From Massiliimalia massiliensis (lineage in GTDB: Bacteria; Bacillota; Clostridia; Oscillospirales; Ruminococcaceae): a stretch of 64,000 bases of DNA. Each line of letters starts with the position of its first letter. Position 1 is the first letter of the stretch. Position numbers and translations under genes: made by a program. Below, piece after piece: positions 26,018-34,683 of this stretch. Location: assembly GCF_900155615.1 (NCBI RefSeq), contig NZ_FUHT01000004.1, positions 186,001 to 250,000 of the forward strand, given 5' to 3'. The notes under the pieces were generated by a model. The model worked only from the letters and a program-made list of their open reading frames with translations, had not been told where the DNA came from and did not search any database.

Positions 26018-26020
26018 ACA

Positions 26021-26052
26021 AAAAAGGGGAGCAGATAGCTGCTTCCCTTTTT
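26021..26052 (+). terminator. Terminator after the cysteine synthase gene
   Basis: A 14-bp stem with one wobble pair (AAAAAGGGGAGCAG/CTGCTTCCCTTTTT) has a 4-nt loop. Confidence 0.85.
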
Positions 26053-26062
26053 GTATTTACTA

Positions 26063-26091
26063 TTGCGAAGATATGAATAATATGTTAAAAT
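26063..26091 (+). promoter_or_regulatory. Promoter of the glycine riboswitch unit
   Basis: TTGCGA at 26063-26068 and TAAAAT at 26086-26091 are 17 nt apart. Confidence 0.7.
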
Positions 26092-26114
26092 ATAAAAGTC
26101 AATTTTATCATTGA

Positions 26115-26265
26115 CGGTTACTCTGGAGAGTCCCGATGAAAAAGCGGGCGCCGAAGGTGTACGGGAATTTTTCCCAATCTCTCAGGCAAAAGGACAGGGC
26201 AATAGAATGCTTAAATGTCTTACTCTTCGTGAGAGCCGGAAATTTCGATTTTCGGCTTTTTTCTT
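26115..26265 (+). ncRNA. Glycine riboswitch (single aptamer) with terminator
   Basis: The aptamer shows the glycine riboswitch core: CTCTGGAGAG near 26121, GCGCCGAAGG near 26148-26157, and ATCTCTCAGGCAAAAGGACAG near 26178-26197. Only one aptamer is visible. A terminator follows, with AGCCGGAAA/TTTTCGGCT (about 26234-26258) and a run of T. The downstream AGCS symporter is a common target of this class. Whether glycine turns it on or off cannot be read from sequence alone. Confidence 0.92.
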
Positions 26266-26297
26266 TTGATTTAAAACACGCAGGAGGAGAAAAACAA

Positions 26298-27746
26298 ATG
26301 AATCTCAATTTATTGGCACAGGCAACTGTGCTGGACAACATTGGAGCAGTTTTGAAAAAAATCGATGATTTTGTATGGGGAATCCCGCTGATCGTCCTGA
26401 TTTTGGCAGGCGGATTGTTTTTGACGGCAAGGCTGGGTTTTTTGCAGATTCGCCATCTGCCGAAAGCCTTAAGGTTCATGGTCAAAAATGAAGAGGGCGG
26501 AAGCGGTGAGGTCTCAAGTTTCGGCGCGTTATGCACCGCGATGTCTGCAACAATCGGTACCGGAAATATCGTCGGGGTTGCAACGGCGCTTGTAACGGGC
26601 GGACCGGGAGCTCTGTTCTGGATGTGGATCGCCGCTTTATTCGGGATGGCCACCAAGTATTCGGAGGGCCTGCTCGCAGTCAAATACCGGGTGGTAGATG
26701 AAAACGGGCACGCGCTCGGCGGACCGTTTTATTACATTGAAAGAGGAATGGGCAAACGATGGAAATGGCTTGCGAAAGTTTTCGCCTTTTTCGGAATGTG
26801 CGTCGGACTATTCGGGATCGGTACCTTTACCCAGGTCAACGGAGTTGCGGATGCTGTTAAGAATTTCTTTGACCCGGAAACACAGTGGACGGTTTCCATC
26901 TTTGGGATGGAGTATTCCTGGACGGTTGTGATTGCCGGGCTGATATTAACCTTCTGTGTGGCTTTGGTTGTCATCGGGGGAATCAAGCGGATTGCCAATG
27001 TTTCACAGGTTGTAGTACCGTTTATGGCAATTGTCTATGTTATTTTCTGCTTGGTTGTTATGGTTTGCAATTTTAAGGAAATTCCAGGTGCTCTGGTGAC
27101 CATTTTTGAGAGTGCATTCGGACTGAAAGCGGTTGCGGGCGGCGCGCTTGGTTCTATTATGGTTGCGATGCAGATGGGAATTGCCAGAGGGATTTTCTCC
27201 AATGAGGCGGGCCTTGGCTCTGCACCGATTGCGGCTGCTGCCGCAAAAACCAAGGAACCTGTCCGGCAGGGACTGGTTTCTATGACGGGTACCTTTATTG
27301 ATACCATTGTGATTTGTACGCTTACCGGTCTTACCATTGTCCTGACCGGCGCTTATCAGAGCGGGCTGGAAGGGGTTGCAGTGACGACCAAGGCATTCCA
27401 GGAGGGTCTGCCGTTTTCGCCTACAGTTGCTTCTTTTATTCTGATGGTCTGCCTGGTGTTCTTTGCGTTTACGACCATTCTCGGCTGGGACTATTACAGC
27501 GAGCGTTGCCTGGAGTATCTCTCCGGAGGAAACCAGAAGCTGGTGCTTGGCTTCCGGTGGCTGTATATCCTGTGCGTTTTTATCGGGCCATACATGACCA
27601 TTTCCGCAGTTTGGACGATTGCTGATATCTTTAACGGTCTGATGGCGCTGCCAAACCTGGTTGCGTTGTTTGCGCTGAACGGCGTGATCGTAGCTGAAAC
27701 CAAAAAATATTTTGACCGGCAGAAGGAGTCCCCGCTTCAAAAATAA
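26298..27746 (+). CDS. Alanine/glycine:cation symporter (AGCS family)
   Basis: This integral membrane protein of about 482 residues imports alanine or glycine with sodium or protons. Family signatures are FLQIRHLPKALRFM near residue 52, the highly conserved SSFGALCTAMSATIGTGNIVGVATAL, GGPGALFWMWIAALFGMATKYSEGLLAVKYR, and ARGIFSNEAGLGSAPIAAAAA near residue 300. About 10-11 membrane helices are visible. The ATG at 26298 lies after AGGAGG. A longer in-frame reading upstream runs through the riboswitch and is not real. The glycine riboswitch supports glycine as a substrate. Confidence 0.95.
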   Translation: MNLNLLAQATVLDNIGAVLKKIDDFVWGIPLIVLILAGGLFLTARLGFLQIRHLPKALRFMVKNEEGGSGEVSSFGALCTAMSATIGTGNIVGVATALVTGGPGALFWMWIAALFGMATKYSEGLLAVKYRVVDENGHALGGPFYYIERGMGKRWKWLAKVFAFFGMCVGLFGIGTFTQVNGVADAVKNFFDPETQWTVSIFGMEYSWTVVIAGLILTFCVALVVIGGIKRIANVSQVVVPFMAIVYVIFCLVVMVCNFKEIPGALVTIFESAFGLKAVAGGALGSIMVAMQMGIARGIFSNEAGLGSAPIAAAAAKTKEPVRQGLVSMTGTFIDTIVICTLTGLTIVLTGAYQSGLEGVAVTTKAFQEGLPFSPTVASFILMVCLVFFAFTTILGWDYYSERCLEYLSGGNQKLVLGFRWLYILCVFIGPYMTISAVWTIADIFNGLMALPNLVALFALNGVIVAETKKYFDRQKESPLQK

Positions 27747-27748
27747 AC

Positions 27749-27782
27749 GGATAAAGGTATGGATTCTTCCATACCTTTATTT
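27749..27782 (+). terminator. Terminator after the AGCS symporter gene
   Basis: A perfect 12-bp stem ATAAAGGTATGG/CCATACCTTTAT is followed by T-rich sequence. Confidence 0.85.
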
Positions 27783-27842
27783 ATTCGTTTTTTATTTACA
27801 AAAATAACACAGTTTCGTATCCCTTTGCTAATAACTAGCCGT

Positions 27843-28026
27843 TATAATAAAAATTGTTCCAAGGGAGATCAGACCGATGAATAGAATTCCTAAAAAGTGT
27901 ACATACTTAGAGTAGACGGCAACAGCTCCCAATAACCAAATTTGCGTACGACTAAATTTTTAATAAATTGTCCCCTTCTTTTCATGGGAAAACACTCTGT
28001 GGTTCATCCGATCCACAGAGTGTTTT
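27843..28026 (+). other. Possible small transcript with a 12-codon ORF and its own terminator
   Basis: A TATAAT lies at 27843-27848 without a clear -35. AAGGGAG (27861-27867) precedes an ATG at 27877 that opens a 12-codon ORF reading MNRIPKKCTYLE and ending TAG. About 75 nt later comes a strong hairpin (AAAACACTCTGTGG/CCACAGAGTGTTTT, 27989-28026) before the trmB promoter. It could be a micropeptide gene, a small RNA or a decayed gene. Nothing else is seen in this interval. Confidence 0.35.
27989..28026 (+). terminator. Strong hairpin terminator upstream of trmB
   Basis: A perfect stem of 13-14 bp with a 10-nt loop, followed by TCTTGTTT. It is the second terminator after the AGCS gene, which implies another transcript in between. 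Confidence 0.8.
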
Positions 28027-28030
28027 CTTG

Positions 28031-28059
28031 TTTACAGCGGTTTGAACTTTTGCTATAAT
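28031..28059 (+). promoter_or_regulatory. Promoter of trmB
   Basis: TTTACA at 28031-28036 and TATAAT at 28054-28059 are 17 nt apart. Confidence 0.8.
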
Positions 28060-28091
28060 AAAAGTCGATCATGGATTGAGGAGACAAAAAA

Positions 28092-28790
28092 ATGAGAATG
28101 AGAAATAAGCCCTGGGCAAAGCCTGTGCTGGACGAATGCCCTTATTTTTATGACGACCCGTTCCGTCCAAACGGCGCGTGGCAGAACTGTTTTGCCAAAC
28201 GTCAGCCGATGCACCTGGAGCTGGGCTGCGGGAAAGGAACTTTCATTGCAAGGCTTGCCGCAGAGCATCCGGAAATTAACTATCTTGCAATCGATATGAA
28301 GAGCGTGGTGCTGGCGAGCGCGGTAAAAAATATTGAGCAGGTTTTTCAGGAGCATGGCCGGTCAGACCGCAATGTTGTCCTGACAGCCTATGATATTGAG
28401 CGGATTTTAAATATCATGAAGGAAGAGGACATTGTGGAGCGGATTTATATTAACTTCTGCAACCCGTGGCCCAAATCAAGCTATCATAAAAAACGTCTGA
28501 CTCATACAAGACAGCTTCAAAAATATCAGACGTTCCTCCGGCCGGGCGGCGAGCTTCACTTTAAAACGGATGACGATGCCCTCTTTGAGGACACGCTGGG
28601 ATATCTCAAGGAGGCGGGATTTGAAGTGAAATACCTGACGAGGGATTTGCATCGTTCCGATTATCCCTCCAATATTGACACAGAGCACGAGGTGAGGTTT
28701 TGCGAAGAAGGGATTCCGATTAAATTCCTGATTGCAGAAAACCTGAGAGTGCGGACGCTGGATGAAATTGAGTGGAAGAAACGGGATTAG
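28092..28790 (+). CDS. trmB: tRNA (guanine-N7-)-methyltransferase
   Basis: TrmB methylates G46 in the variable loop of tRNAs using AdoMet. The 232-residue protein has the AdoMet loop LELGCGKGTFIARLA near residue 42, the acidic AIDMKS, YINFCNPWPKSSYHKKRLTH (conserved PWPK with the catalytic Asp position replaced by Asn-Cys-Asn context), and ELHFKTDDDALFE. The C-terminal NIDTEHEVRFCEEGIPIKFL is typical. GAGGAG precedes the ATG. It is monocistronic with its own promoter and terminator. Confidence 0.92.
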   Translation: MRMRNKPWAKPVLDECPYFYDDPFRPNGAWQNCFAKRQPMHLELGCGKGTFIARLAAEHPEINYLAIDMKSVVLASAVKNIEQVFQEHGRSDRNVVLTAYDIERILNIMKEEDIVERIYINFCNPWPKSSYHKKRLTHTRQLQKYQTFLRPGGELHFKTDDDALFEDTLGYLKEAGFEVKYLTRDLHRSDYPSNIDTEHEVRFCEEGIPIKFLIAENLRVRTLDEIEWKKRD

Positions 28791-28805
28791 GAAGATGTTC
28801 CGAAA

Positions 28806-28845
28806 GTAAGCGCAGGACATGATTTGCCCTGCGCTTACTTCTTTT
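28806..28845 (+). terminator. Terminator after trmB
   Basis: An 11-bp stem GTAAGCGCAGG/CCTGCGCTTAC is followed by TTCTTTT. Confidence 0.8.
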
Positions 28846-28892
28846 CCAACCGGAAGAGAAGTAAATATTTTGTAAAAAATGAAACCATGGGT

Positions 28893-28921
28893 TGGAATCA
28901 TAGGCGGAGATGTGATATACT
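28893..28921 (+). promoter_or_regulatory. Promoter of the RND efflux operon
   Basis: TTGGAA at 28893-28898 and TATACT at 28916-28921 are 17 nt apart, with TGA making an extended -10. The operator lies immediately downstream. Confidence 0.75.
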
Positions 28922-28932
28922 GATTGGGAATT

Positions 28933-28948
28933 GACCGACCAGTCGGTC
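28933..28948 (+). promoter_or_regulatory. TetR-type operator in front of the RND pump gene
   Basis: A perfect dyad GACCGAC-CA-GTCGGTC sits just after the predicted transcription start. Palindromes of this type are typical TetR/AcrR family operators, and a TetR gene closes the operon, so autoregulation is likely. Confidence 0.75.
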
Positions 28949-28971
28949 GGAAATGAAAAGAGGAAAGAACT

Positions 28972-31900
28972 ATGTCCGAATTTAGCGTAAAAAAACCCTT
29001 TACCGTGGTTGTCGCGGTGATCATGGTTTTGGTGCTGGGCTTTATCTCGTTTAGCCACATGACGCCGAACCTGATGCCGAATATTGATTTTCCCTATGTT
29101 ATCGTAACGACAGCCTATCCGGGTGCAAGCCCAGAGAAGGTAGAAACTGCGGTAACAAAGCCATTAGAGCAAGCGCTTTCCACCACTACCGGCATGAAGC
29201 AGATTACCTCTACCTCAGCCGAAAACTACAGTATGGTGCTGATGGAACTCAATCAGGATGTCAATATGGATTCTGCTATGATTGAGATTAACAACACGGT
29301 AAGCAGTGTTTCCGCCGCGTTTGATGACGGAATATCCAGTCCAACGCTGATGAAGATGAACCCGGATATGATGCCGGTGATGATGGCCAGCGTGGACGTT
29401 GACGGGATGGACGCATATGAGGTGTCCGAATATGTTACTGACACTGTGATTCCGAAGTTTGAACGTCTGGACGGCATTGCTTCTGTTACTGCTGCCGGCC
29501 AGATCGAGAAGCGTCTGGAAATTACGCTGGATCAGGACAAAATTGATGAATTGAACGACAAGGTGTTAGAGAAGATTGATACTGAACTGGCTGATGCGCA
29601 GGCCCAGATCCGTTCTGGGCAAAAGGAGCTCAATGACCAGAAGAAAAAACTGGAGGATGAAAGCGAAACCCAGACTGGACAACTGGTGGACGCTGCAATC
29701 CAGATTTCCGACGGAAAAAAGCAGCTACAGGATGTTGTCGATGCAATCGGCATGGATAAAGAAGAATTGCAGGATGTGATCCAACAGGCTGAAGAGACGA
29801 AAAAGGGCCTGGAGGATCAGCTTCAAACCGCGCAGGAAACCCGCGACCAGATGGCGGAGGCAGGGATGGATACCTCCGCGCTGGATGACCAGATCAAGCT
29901 TCTGGAAGATGGGATTGAGCAGGCACAGACCGGAATTACCAATGCTCAGCAGGGGATTACGGCGATTGACTCCCTGGAGGAATTAAAACAGCAGGAAAAA
30001 GAGGTGGAAGAGGGAAAACTGACCCTGACGAGAAAGCTGACCGAAGCCTCAGTTCAGATAACCGATGCGCAGGTAAAGCTGGACGAAGCGCAGACCCAGT
30101 TCGAGGAACAGCGCGACGCAGCATATGAAAACGCTGGACTGGACGGGCTGATTTCTGCCGATTCGATCCAGAAAATACTCCAGGCGGAAAATTTCTCTAT
30201 GCCGGCCGGCTATCTCGGTGAGGATAACAGCCAGTATTTGATCAAGGTGGGCGACGAGTTTTCGGACGAGGAGGAAATTGGAAATCTTCTGCTCGCCTCA
30301 ACCGGGATTGACGGTGTGGGCGATATTCATCTGAAGGATGTTGCAAAAATTGAATGGACAGACAACAGCGGTGATACCTACGCAAAGGTGAACGGGAACA
30401 ACGGAATTCTGCTGTCCTTCGAAAAATCAAGCATCAGCTCGACGACAGAGGCAACCGATGACCTCCACGAAGTGATGGATCAGATGATGGAGGAGAATGA
30501 AGATATTCATATTACCGCTCTGATGGATCAGGGCGTCTATATTGACATGATCATCCAGAGTGTTTTAAGCAACCTGCTCTACGGAGGGATTTTAGCGATT
30601 GTTGTCCTGCTGCTCTTCTTAAAAACGATCAAGCCGACAATTATTATCGCTACCAGTATCCCGATCAGCTTGCTGTTTTCGATGGTGCTGATGTATTTCA
30701 GCGGCGTGACCTTGAATATTATCTCCCTTTCCGGCCTGGCGCTTGGTGTGGGGATGCTGGTGGATAACAGTATTGTTGTGATCGAGAATATTTACCGGCT
30801 GCGCAACCTTGGCGTCAGCAAGCGCAGGGCTGCAGTGCAGGGAGCCAAACAGGTTGCCGGCGCGATTACAGCCTCCACCCTGACAACAATTTGCGTTTTC
30901 CTGCCGATTGTTTTTACAGAAGGAATTACCCGCCAGCTCTTCACCGATATGGGGCTGACAATTGCCTATTCGCTGCTGGCCAGTCTGTTTGTCGCGCTGA
31001 CCCTGGTTCCGACAATGGCTTCCACCATCCTGACCAAAGCGGATGAGAAAAAGCATCCTTGGTTTGACGCTGTGGTTAACGGGTACGAGCGCCTGCTGCG
31101 CTTCTGTCTGAGGCGGAAGGTCTATGTGCTGTCCCTTACCGTTGTGCTGCTGGCCGTTTCCTGCGTCCTGGTAGTACAGATGGGAACGGCTTTCATGCCG
31201 GAGATGGATTCCACTCAGATGTCAGCTACGCTGACAATGCCGGATGACGCTGAGGAAGAGGATGTCTATCAAGCGAGTGACAAGTTTATGGAGCGCGCGT
31301 TGGAAATTGAGGATATCCAGACGATCGGCGCAATGCAGTCCAGTACATTGATGGGAATGGGGAGCTCTGATTCGAAAGAGATGACCTTCTACCTTCTGCT
31401 GGACGAAAACAAAAAGCAATCCAGCAAGGAAATCGCAAGACTGCTGGAGGAGAAAACAGCAGATCTCGGCGGAGAGGTACTGGTTCAGGAATCCAATATG
31501 GATATGTCTATGCTGGGAGGCTCCGGAATCGAACTGGAAGTTCGGGGTACCGACCTCGACCAGATGGAGGAGATTGTGCGCGACATGACAACACTTCTCC
31601 AGAATACCGAGGGGACAGAGGAAGTAACCAACGGGCTTGAGGACAATACCAAGGAACTGCGGATTACTGTAAATAAAAATAAAGCGATGGAATACGGCTT
31701 GACTGTCGCGCAGATTTACCAGGCTATCAGCGGGGCGATTCAGGAGGAAGCGGACGCCACCACCCTAACAATGGATAATGCTGATTATCCGGTAGTGATT
31801 GTCACCGATTCCGACCTGACAAAGGAGACCCTGAAATCCTATCAGCTTGAGGGGACAAAGGATCAGGAGACAGCTAATGTCCGCTTAAGCGATATCGCGG

Positions 31901-32646
31901 CCATTGAGGAGGCAGACAGCCTGCAGTCGATCAGCCACGACAATCAAACCCGGATTATGACCGTTTCGGCTATGATTGACGATGACCATAACATTGGCCT
32001 GGTTAGCCGGGATGTGGAAAAGGAGCTGAAGGATTACGAGGTGCCGAAAGGCTACAGTGTCAGCCTGACCGGTGAAAATGAGACGATTAACGACGCTTTG
32101 GGCGATCTGGTGATGATGATCGGCGCTGCCGTCCTCTTTATCTACCTGATCATGGTTGCGCAGTTCCAGTCGCTCGTTTCTCCGTTTATCGTATTGTTCA
32201 CTATGCCTCTGGCCTTTACAGGCGGATTGCTGGCACTGTTCCTGACCGGAAATGAGCTCAGTGTTATCTCCATGCTGGGATTCCTGGTGCTGGCCGGAAT
32301 TGTTGTTAACAATGGGATTGTGTTTGTGGATTATGCCAACCAGCTCCGGCTGAGCGGAATGGAAAAACGGGAAGCATTGGTGCAGACGGGAAGAACCCGT
32401 TTCCGTCCGATCCTGATGACAGCGCTGACTACGATTTTGGCGATGTCTACCATGGCGCTTGGTGTGGGCACCGGCGCTGAAATGACGCAGTCGCTTGCAA
32501 TTGTTGTAATTGGAGGGCTGACCTATGCGACGCTGCTGACTTTGCTGGTGGTGCCCTGCATTTATGACCTGCTGCGCCGGAAGGAGCTCAAGCCAATTAA
32601 GATAGAGGAGGAGCTATCCGATGAAAACCGCGAAGCGGTACTTTAA
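28972..32646 (+). CDS. RND-family efflux transporter permease with inserted coiled coil
   Basis: This 1,224-residue protein belongs to the HAE/AcrB-type RND superfamily of proton-driven exporters. It has an N-terminal helix (PFTVVVAVIMVLVLGFISF), two large extracellular loops, and two sets of membrane helices. RND motifs include SLSGLALGVGMLVDNSIVVIENIYR and the second-half counterpart SMLGFLVLAGIVVNNGIVFVDYANQL. The first outer loop carries an extra Gln/Glu/Lys/Asp-rich coiled coil of about 200 residues (around 185-390), which Gram-negative pumps lack. No membrane fusion protein gene is adjacent, as is usual for Gram-positive members. Substrate unknown; drug or lipid export is likely. It overlaps tetR by 26 nt. 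Confidence 0.92.
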   Translation: MSEFSVKKPFTVVVAVIMVLVLGFISFSHMTPNLMPNIDFPYVIVTTAYPGASPEKVETAVTKPLEQALSTTTGMKQITSTSAENYSMVLMELNQDVNMDSAMIEINNTVSSVSAAFDDGISSPTLMKMNPDMMPVMMASVDVDGMDAYEVSEYVTDTVIPKFERLDGIASVTAAGQIEKRLEITLDQDKIDELNDKVLEKIDTELADAQAQIRSGQKELNDQKKKLEDESETQTGQLVDAAIQISDGKKQLQDVVDAIGMDKEELQDVIQQAEETKKGLEDQLQTAQETRDQMAEAGMDTSALDDQIKLLEDGIEQAQTGITNAQQGITAIDSLEELKQQEKEVEEGKLTLTRKLTEASVQITDAQVKLDEAQTQFEEQRDAAYENAGLDGLISADSIQKILQAENFSMPAGYLGEDNSQYLIKVGDEFSDEEEIGNLLLASTGIDGVGDIHLKDVAKIEWTDNSGDTYAKVNGNNGILLSFEKSSISSTTEATDDLHEVMDQMMEENEDIHITALMDQGVYIDMIIQSVLSNLLYGGILAIVVLLLFLKTIKPTIIIATSIPISLLFSMVLMYFSGVTLNIISLSGLALGVGMLVDNSIVVIENIYRLRNLGVSKRRAAVQGAKQVAGAITASTLTTICVFLPIVFTEGITRQLFTDMGLTIAYSLLASLFVALTLVPTMASTILTKADEKKHPWFDAVVNGYERLLRFCLRRKVYVLSLTVVLLAVSCVLVVQMGTAFMPEMDSTQMSATLTMPDDAEEEDVYQASDKFMERALEIEDIQTIGAMQSSTLMGMGSSDSKEMTFYLLLDENKKQSSKEIARLLEEKTADLGGEVLVQESNMDMSMLGGSGIELEVRGTDLDQMEEIVRDMTTLLQNTEGTEEVTNGLEDNTKELRITVNKNKAMEYGLTVAQIYQAISGAIQEEADATTLTMDNADYPVVIVTDSDLTKETLKSYQLEGTKDQETANVRLSDIAAIEEADSLQSISHDNQTRIMTVSAMIDDDHNIGLVSRDVEKELKDYEVPKGYSVSLTGENETINDALGDLVMMIGAAVLFIYLIMVAQFQSLVSPFIVLFTMPLAFTGGLLALFLTGNELSVISMLGFLVLAGIVVNNGIVFVDYANQLRLSGMEKREALVQTGRTRFRPILMTALTTILAMSTMALGVGTGAEMTQSLAIVVIGGLTYATLLTLLVVPCIYDLLRRKELKPIKIEEELSDENREAVL

Positions 32647-33241
32647 AAACCGGGAATTAAGCGAAAAGGAAATTCTGCTGTATCAGGCAGTAAATGGGTT
32701 GCTGGAGCGTGGAGAGAGCCTTTCTGAGCTCCGGGTGGCGGATATTGCCAAGGAGGCCGGAATAGGGAAGGGAACGGTTTACGAGTATGTTGCCAGCAAG
32801 GAGGAACTGCTCGCCAACTCTTTTCTCTACCAGGTCTGGAGGGAAGTCGAGCAATTGCAGGAACAGGTTTCTCGGTGCGCTACTTTCCGGGAATTGTGCC
32901 GGGGGATATTTGACCTGGTCCACCGCAAGGCGGTATCCGGTACCAACATTATGAGTATAGCCGGTGCGGGGGAATTATCCCCTTCGCTGGTAACGATGAT
33001 GGAGTCAGTGAAGGAGGATTTCAACCTGGCGGCGCAGAAGCTGTTTTCCCTGCTCGACCAGATTTTAGAGCAGGGCGTCCGGGAAGGAGAGATCAATCCG
33101 GCAAGCAGTCCGGAATATCAGCATTTTGTGATTACAGGAGTTTGCACCAGCCTGGTTTCCAGGCAGTGCAGCGGTGCCGCGAAGGACTGGGAGACAGAGC
33201 AAAGGCTGGCCTATCAGATGCTGGTCGCAGCTTTTCAGTAA
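32621..33241 (+). CDS. TetR/AcrR family transcriptional regulator
   Basis: The 206-residue protein has an N-terminal helix-turn-helix (LRVADIAKEAGIGKGTVYEYVASKEELL, residues 38-65) and a variable ligand domain. GAGGAGG lies before the ATG, inside the end of the RND gene, so translation is coupled. It probably represses its own operon through the dyad at 28933-28948 and is released by a pump substrate (inferred). Confidence 0.9.
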   Translation: MKTAKRYFKNRELSEKEILLYQAVNGLLERGESLSELRVADIAKEAGIGKGTVYEYVASKEELLANSFLYQVWREVEQLQEQVSRCATFRELCRGIFDLVHRKAVSGTNIMSIAGAGELSPSLVTMMESVKEDFNLAAQKLFSLLDQILEQGVREGEINPASSPEYQHFVITGVCTSLVSRQCSGAAKDWETEQRLAYQMLVAAFQ

Positions 33242-33251
33242 AAAAGAAATA

Positions 33252-33287
33252 AAAATGCGGAACGATATCATCGTTCCGCATTTTTTC
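33252..33287. terminator. Terminator between tetR and ychF (convergent)
   Basis: A stem of 10 or more bp, GCGGAACGAT/ATCGTTCCGC, is flanked by A5 and T6 runs and can act on both strands. Confidence 0.85.
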
Positions 33288-33318
33288 TTTTTATAAATAA
33301 GCTTGCATATAAGAAGGA

Positions 33319-34413
33319 TTATACATTGAACCGGAAATTGACGATATCTCCGTCCTGCATTACATATTCTTTCCCTTCTAAACGGACAAGTCCCTTTTCC
33401 TTGGCAGCTGTCATGCTTCCGCAGTCCATCAGATCCTGGAAGCTGATAATTTCTGCCCGGATAAAGCCCTTTTCAAAATCGGTATGGATTTTTCCGGCTG
33501 CTTTCGGAGCCTTGGTGCCCCTGGTGATCGTCCAGGCACGCACCTCGTCAGAGCCCGCTGTCAGGAAGGAGATCAGCCCCAGCAGGGAATAGCCTTCCTT
33601 GATAATCCGGTCTAATCCGGATTCGGTCAGATTGAGCTCGGAAAGAAACATCGTCTTTTCCTCCGCATCCATATCCGCGATATCCTCTTCGGTTTTTGCG
33701 CAGATCGGCAGGACGGCGGCATGTTCTTCCTCCGCGATTTCGCAGACCTCTTGATAGAAGGGGTTGTCCGAAAGACTGCCCGAAAAATCGGCTTCGCAGA
33801 GATTTGCTGCGTAAATAACCGGTTTGTTGGAAAGAAGCGGCGACTGCCTGATCAGCTCCTGCTCATCCTCGGTATAGTCAAAGGAGCGGGCGGTTTTTCC
33901 GTCTTCCAGATGAGCGATCAGGCGCTCTAAAAGCTGGACTTCATTTTGCAGCTTTTTGTCAGCCTTTGCAGCCTTGACTGTTTTGGAAAGGCGGCGTTCC
34001 AAAATCTCGATATCGGAGAAAATCAGCTCGAGATTGATGGTTTCGATATCCCGGCGCGGCCCGATGGAACCGTCGACATGGACGATGTTGCTGTCCTCAA
34101 AGCAGCGTACCACATGCACGATGGCATCTACCTCACGGATATTTGAAAGGAATTTGTTTCCCAGTCCTTCTCCTTTGGAAGCGCCTTTGACCAGCCCCGC
34201 GATATCAACAAATTCCAGGACGGCGGGGGTGAATTTTTTCGGGTGATACATTTCATCCAAAAAGTTCAGCCGCTCGTCTGGAACAGAAACAACGCCCACA
34301 TTTGGCTCAATGGTACAAAACGGATAGTTTGCGGATTCAGCACCGGCATTGGTCAATGCGTTGAACAGGGTGCTTTTGCCGACATTCGGCAATCCGACCA
34401 TTCCTAATTTCAT
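33319..34413 (-). CDS. ychF: Redox-regulated ATPase YchF (Obg-family P-loop NTPase)
   Basis: YchF is a universal Obg-like NTPase that prefers ATP, binds ribosomes and affects stress responses. The 364-residue protein begins GLPNVGKSTLFNALTNAGAESANYPFCTIEPN (G1 plus switch), has DIAGLVKGASKGEGLGNKFL (G3), and NLCE in the position of the guanine-specifying NKxD, which explains ATP use in this family. A central coiled coil follows and then a C-terminal TGS domain (GTKAPKAAGKIHTDFEKGFIRAE). GAGGGA precedes the ATG. Confidence 0.96.
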   Translation of the reverse strand: MKLGMVGLPNVGKSTLFNALTNAGAESANYPFCTIEPNVGVVSVPDERLNFLDEMYHPKKFTPAVLEFVDIAGLVKGASKGEGLGNKFLSNIREVDAIVHVVRCFEDSNIVHVDGSIGPRRDIETINLELIFSDIEILERRLSKTVKAAKADKKLQNEVQLLERLIAHLEDGKTARSFDYTEDEQELIRQSPLLSNKPVIYAANLCEADFSGSLSDNPFYQEVCEIAEEEHAAVLPICAKTEEDIADMDAEEKTMFLSELNLTESGLDRIIKEGYSLLGLISFLTAGSDEVRAWTITRGTKAPKAAGKIHTDFEKGFIRAEIISFQDLMDCGSMTAAKEKGLVRLEGKEYVMQDGDIVNFRFNV

Positions 34414-34463
34414 ATTTTTCCCTCTATTCTTTCTGATATAAATTCCATAGATTCTAAATCAAT

Positions 34464-34492
34464 ATTATACAATAAAAGAGCAGAAATGTAAA
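34464..34492 (-). promoter_or_regulatory. Promoter of ychF
   Basis: On the minus strand, TTTACA (34492-34487) and TATAAT (34469-34464) are 17 nt apart. Confidence 0.8.
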
Positions 34493-34568
34493 ACCCTTTC
34501 TTAAGGCGAAAATAGGGGATTTTTTATACTTTTCACAAAAAAGTTTTATGATTTGTTCACAGAAGGTG

Positions 34569-34598
34569 TTGCAAAGGTTTGCCGGCATCATGTATAAT
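34569..34598 (+). promoter_or_regulatory. Promoter of the two-component response regulator gene
   Basis: TTGCAA at 34569-34574 and TATAAT at 34593-34598 have an 18-nt spacer. Confidence 0.65.
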
Positions 34599-34683
34599 AA
34601 ATACAAGCATTCATATCATGAAGGATGATATCTGATTACAGAAGTAATAGAGTGAAAAACAGCAGGATGTGGAGGGAAATGAC

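Noticed and set aside
26200-26262. A second glycine aptamer after the first
   Set aside because: The sequence after 26200 lacks the CCGAAGG and CAGGCAAAAGG cores and forms the terminator instead.
26136-26297. N-terminal extension of the AGCS symporter frame
   Set aside because: It lies within the glycine riboswitch and its terminator. The ATG at 26298 has AGGAGG before it and begins the family sequence.
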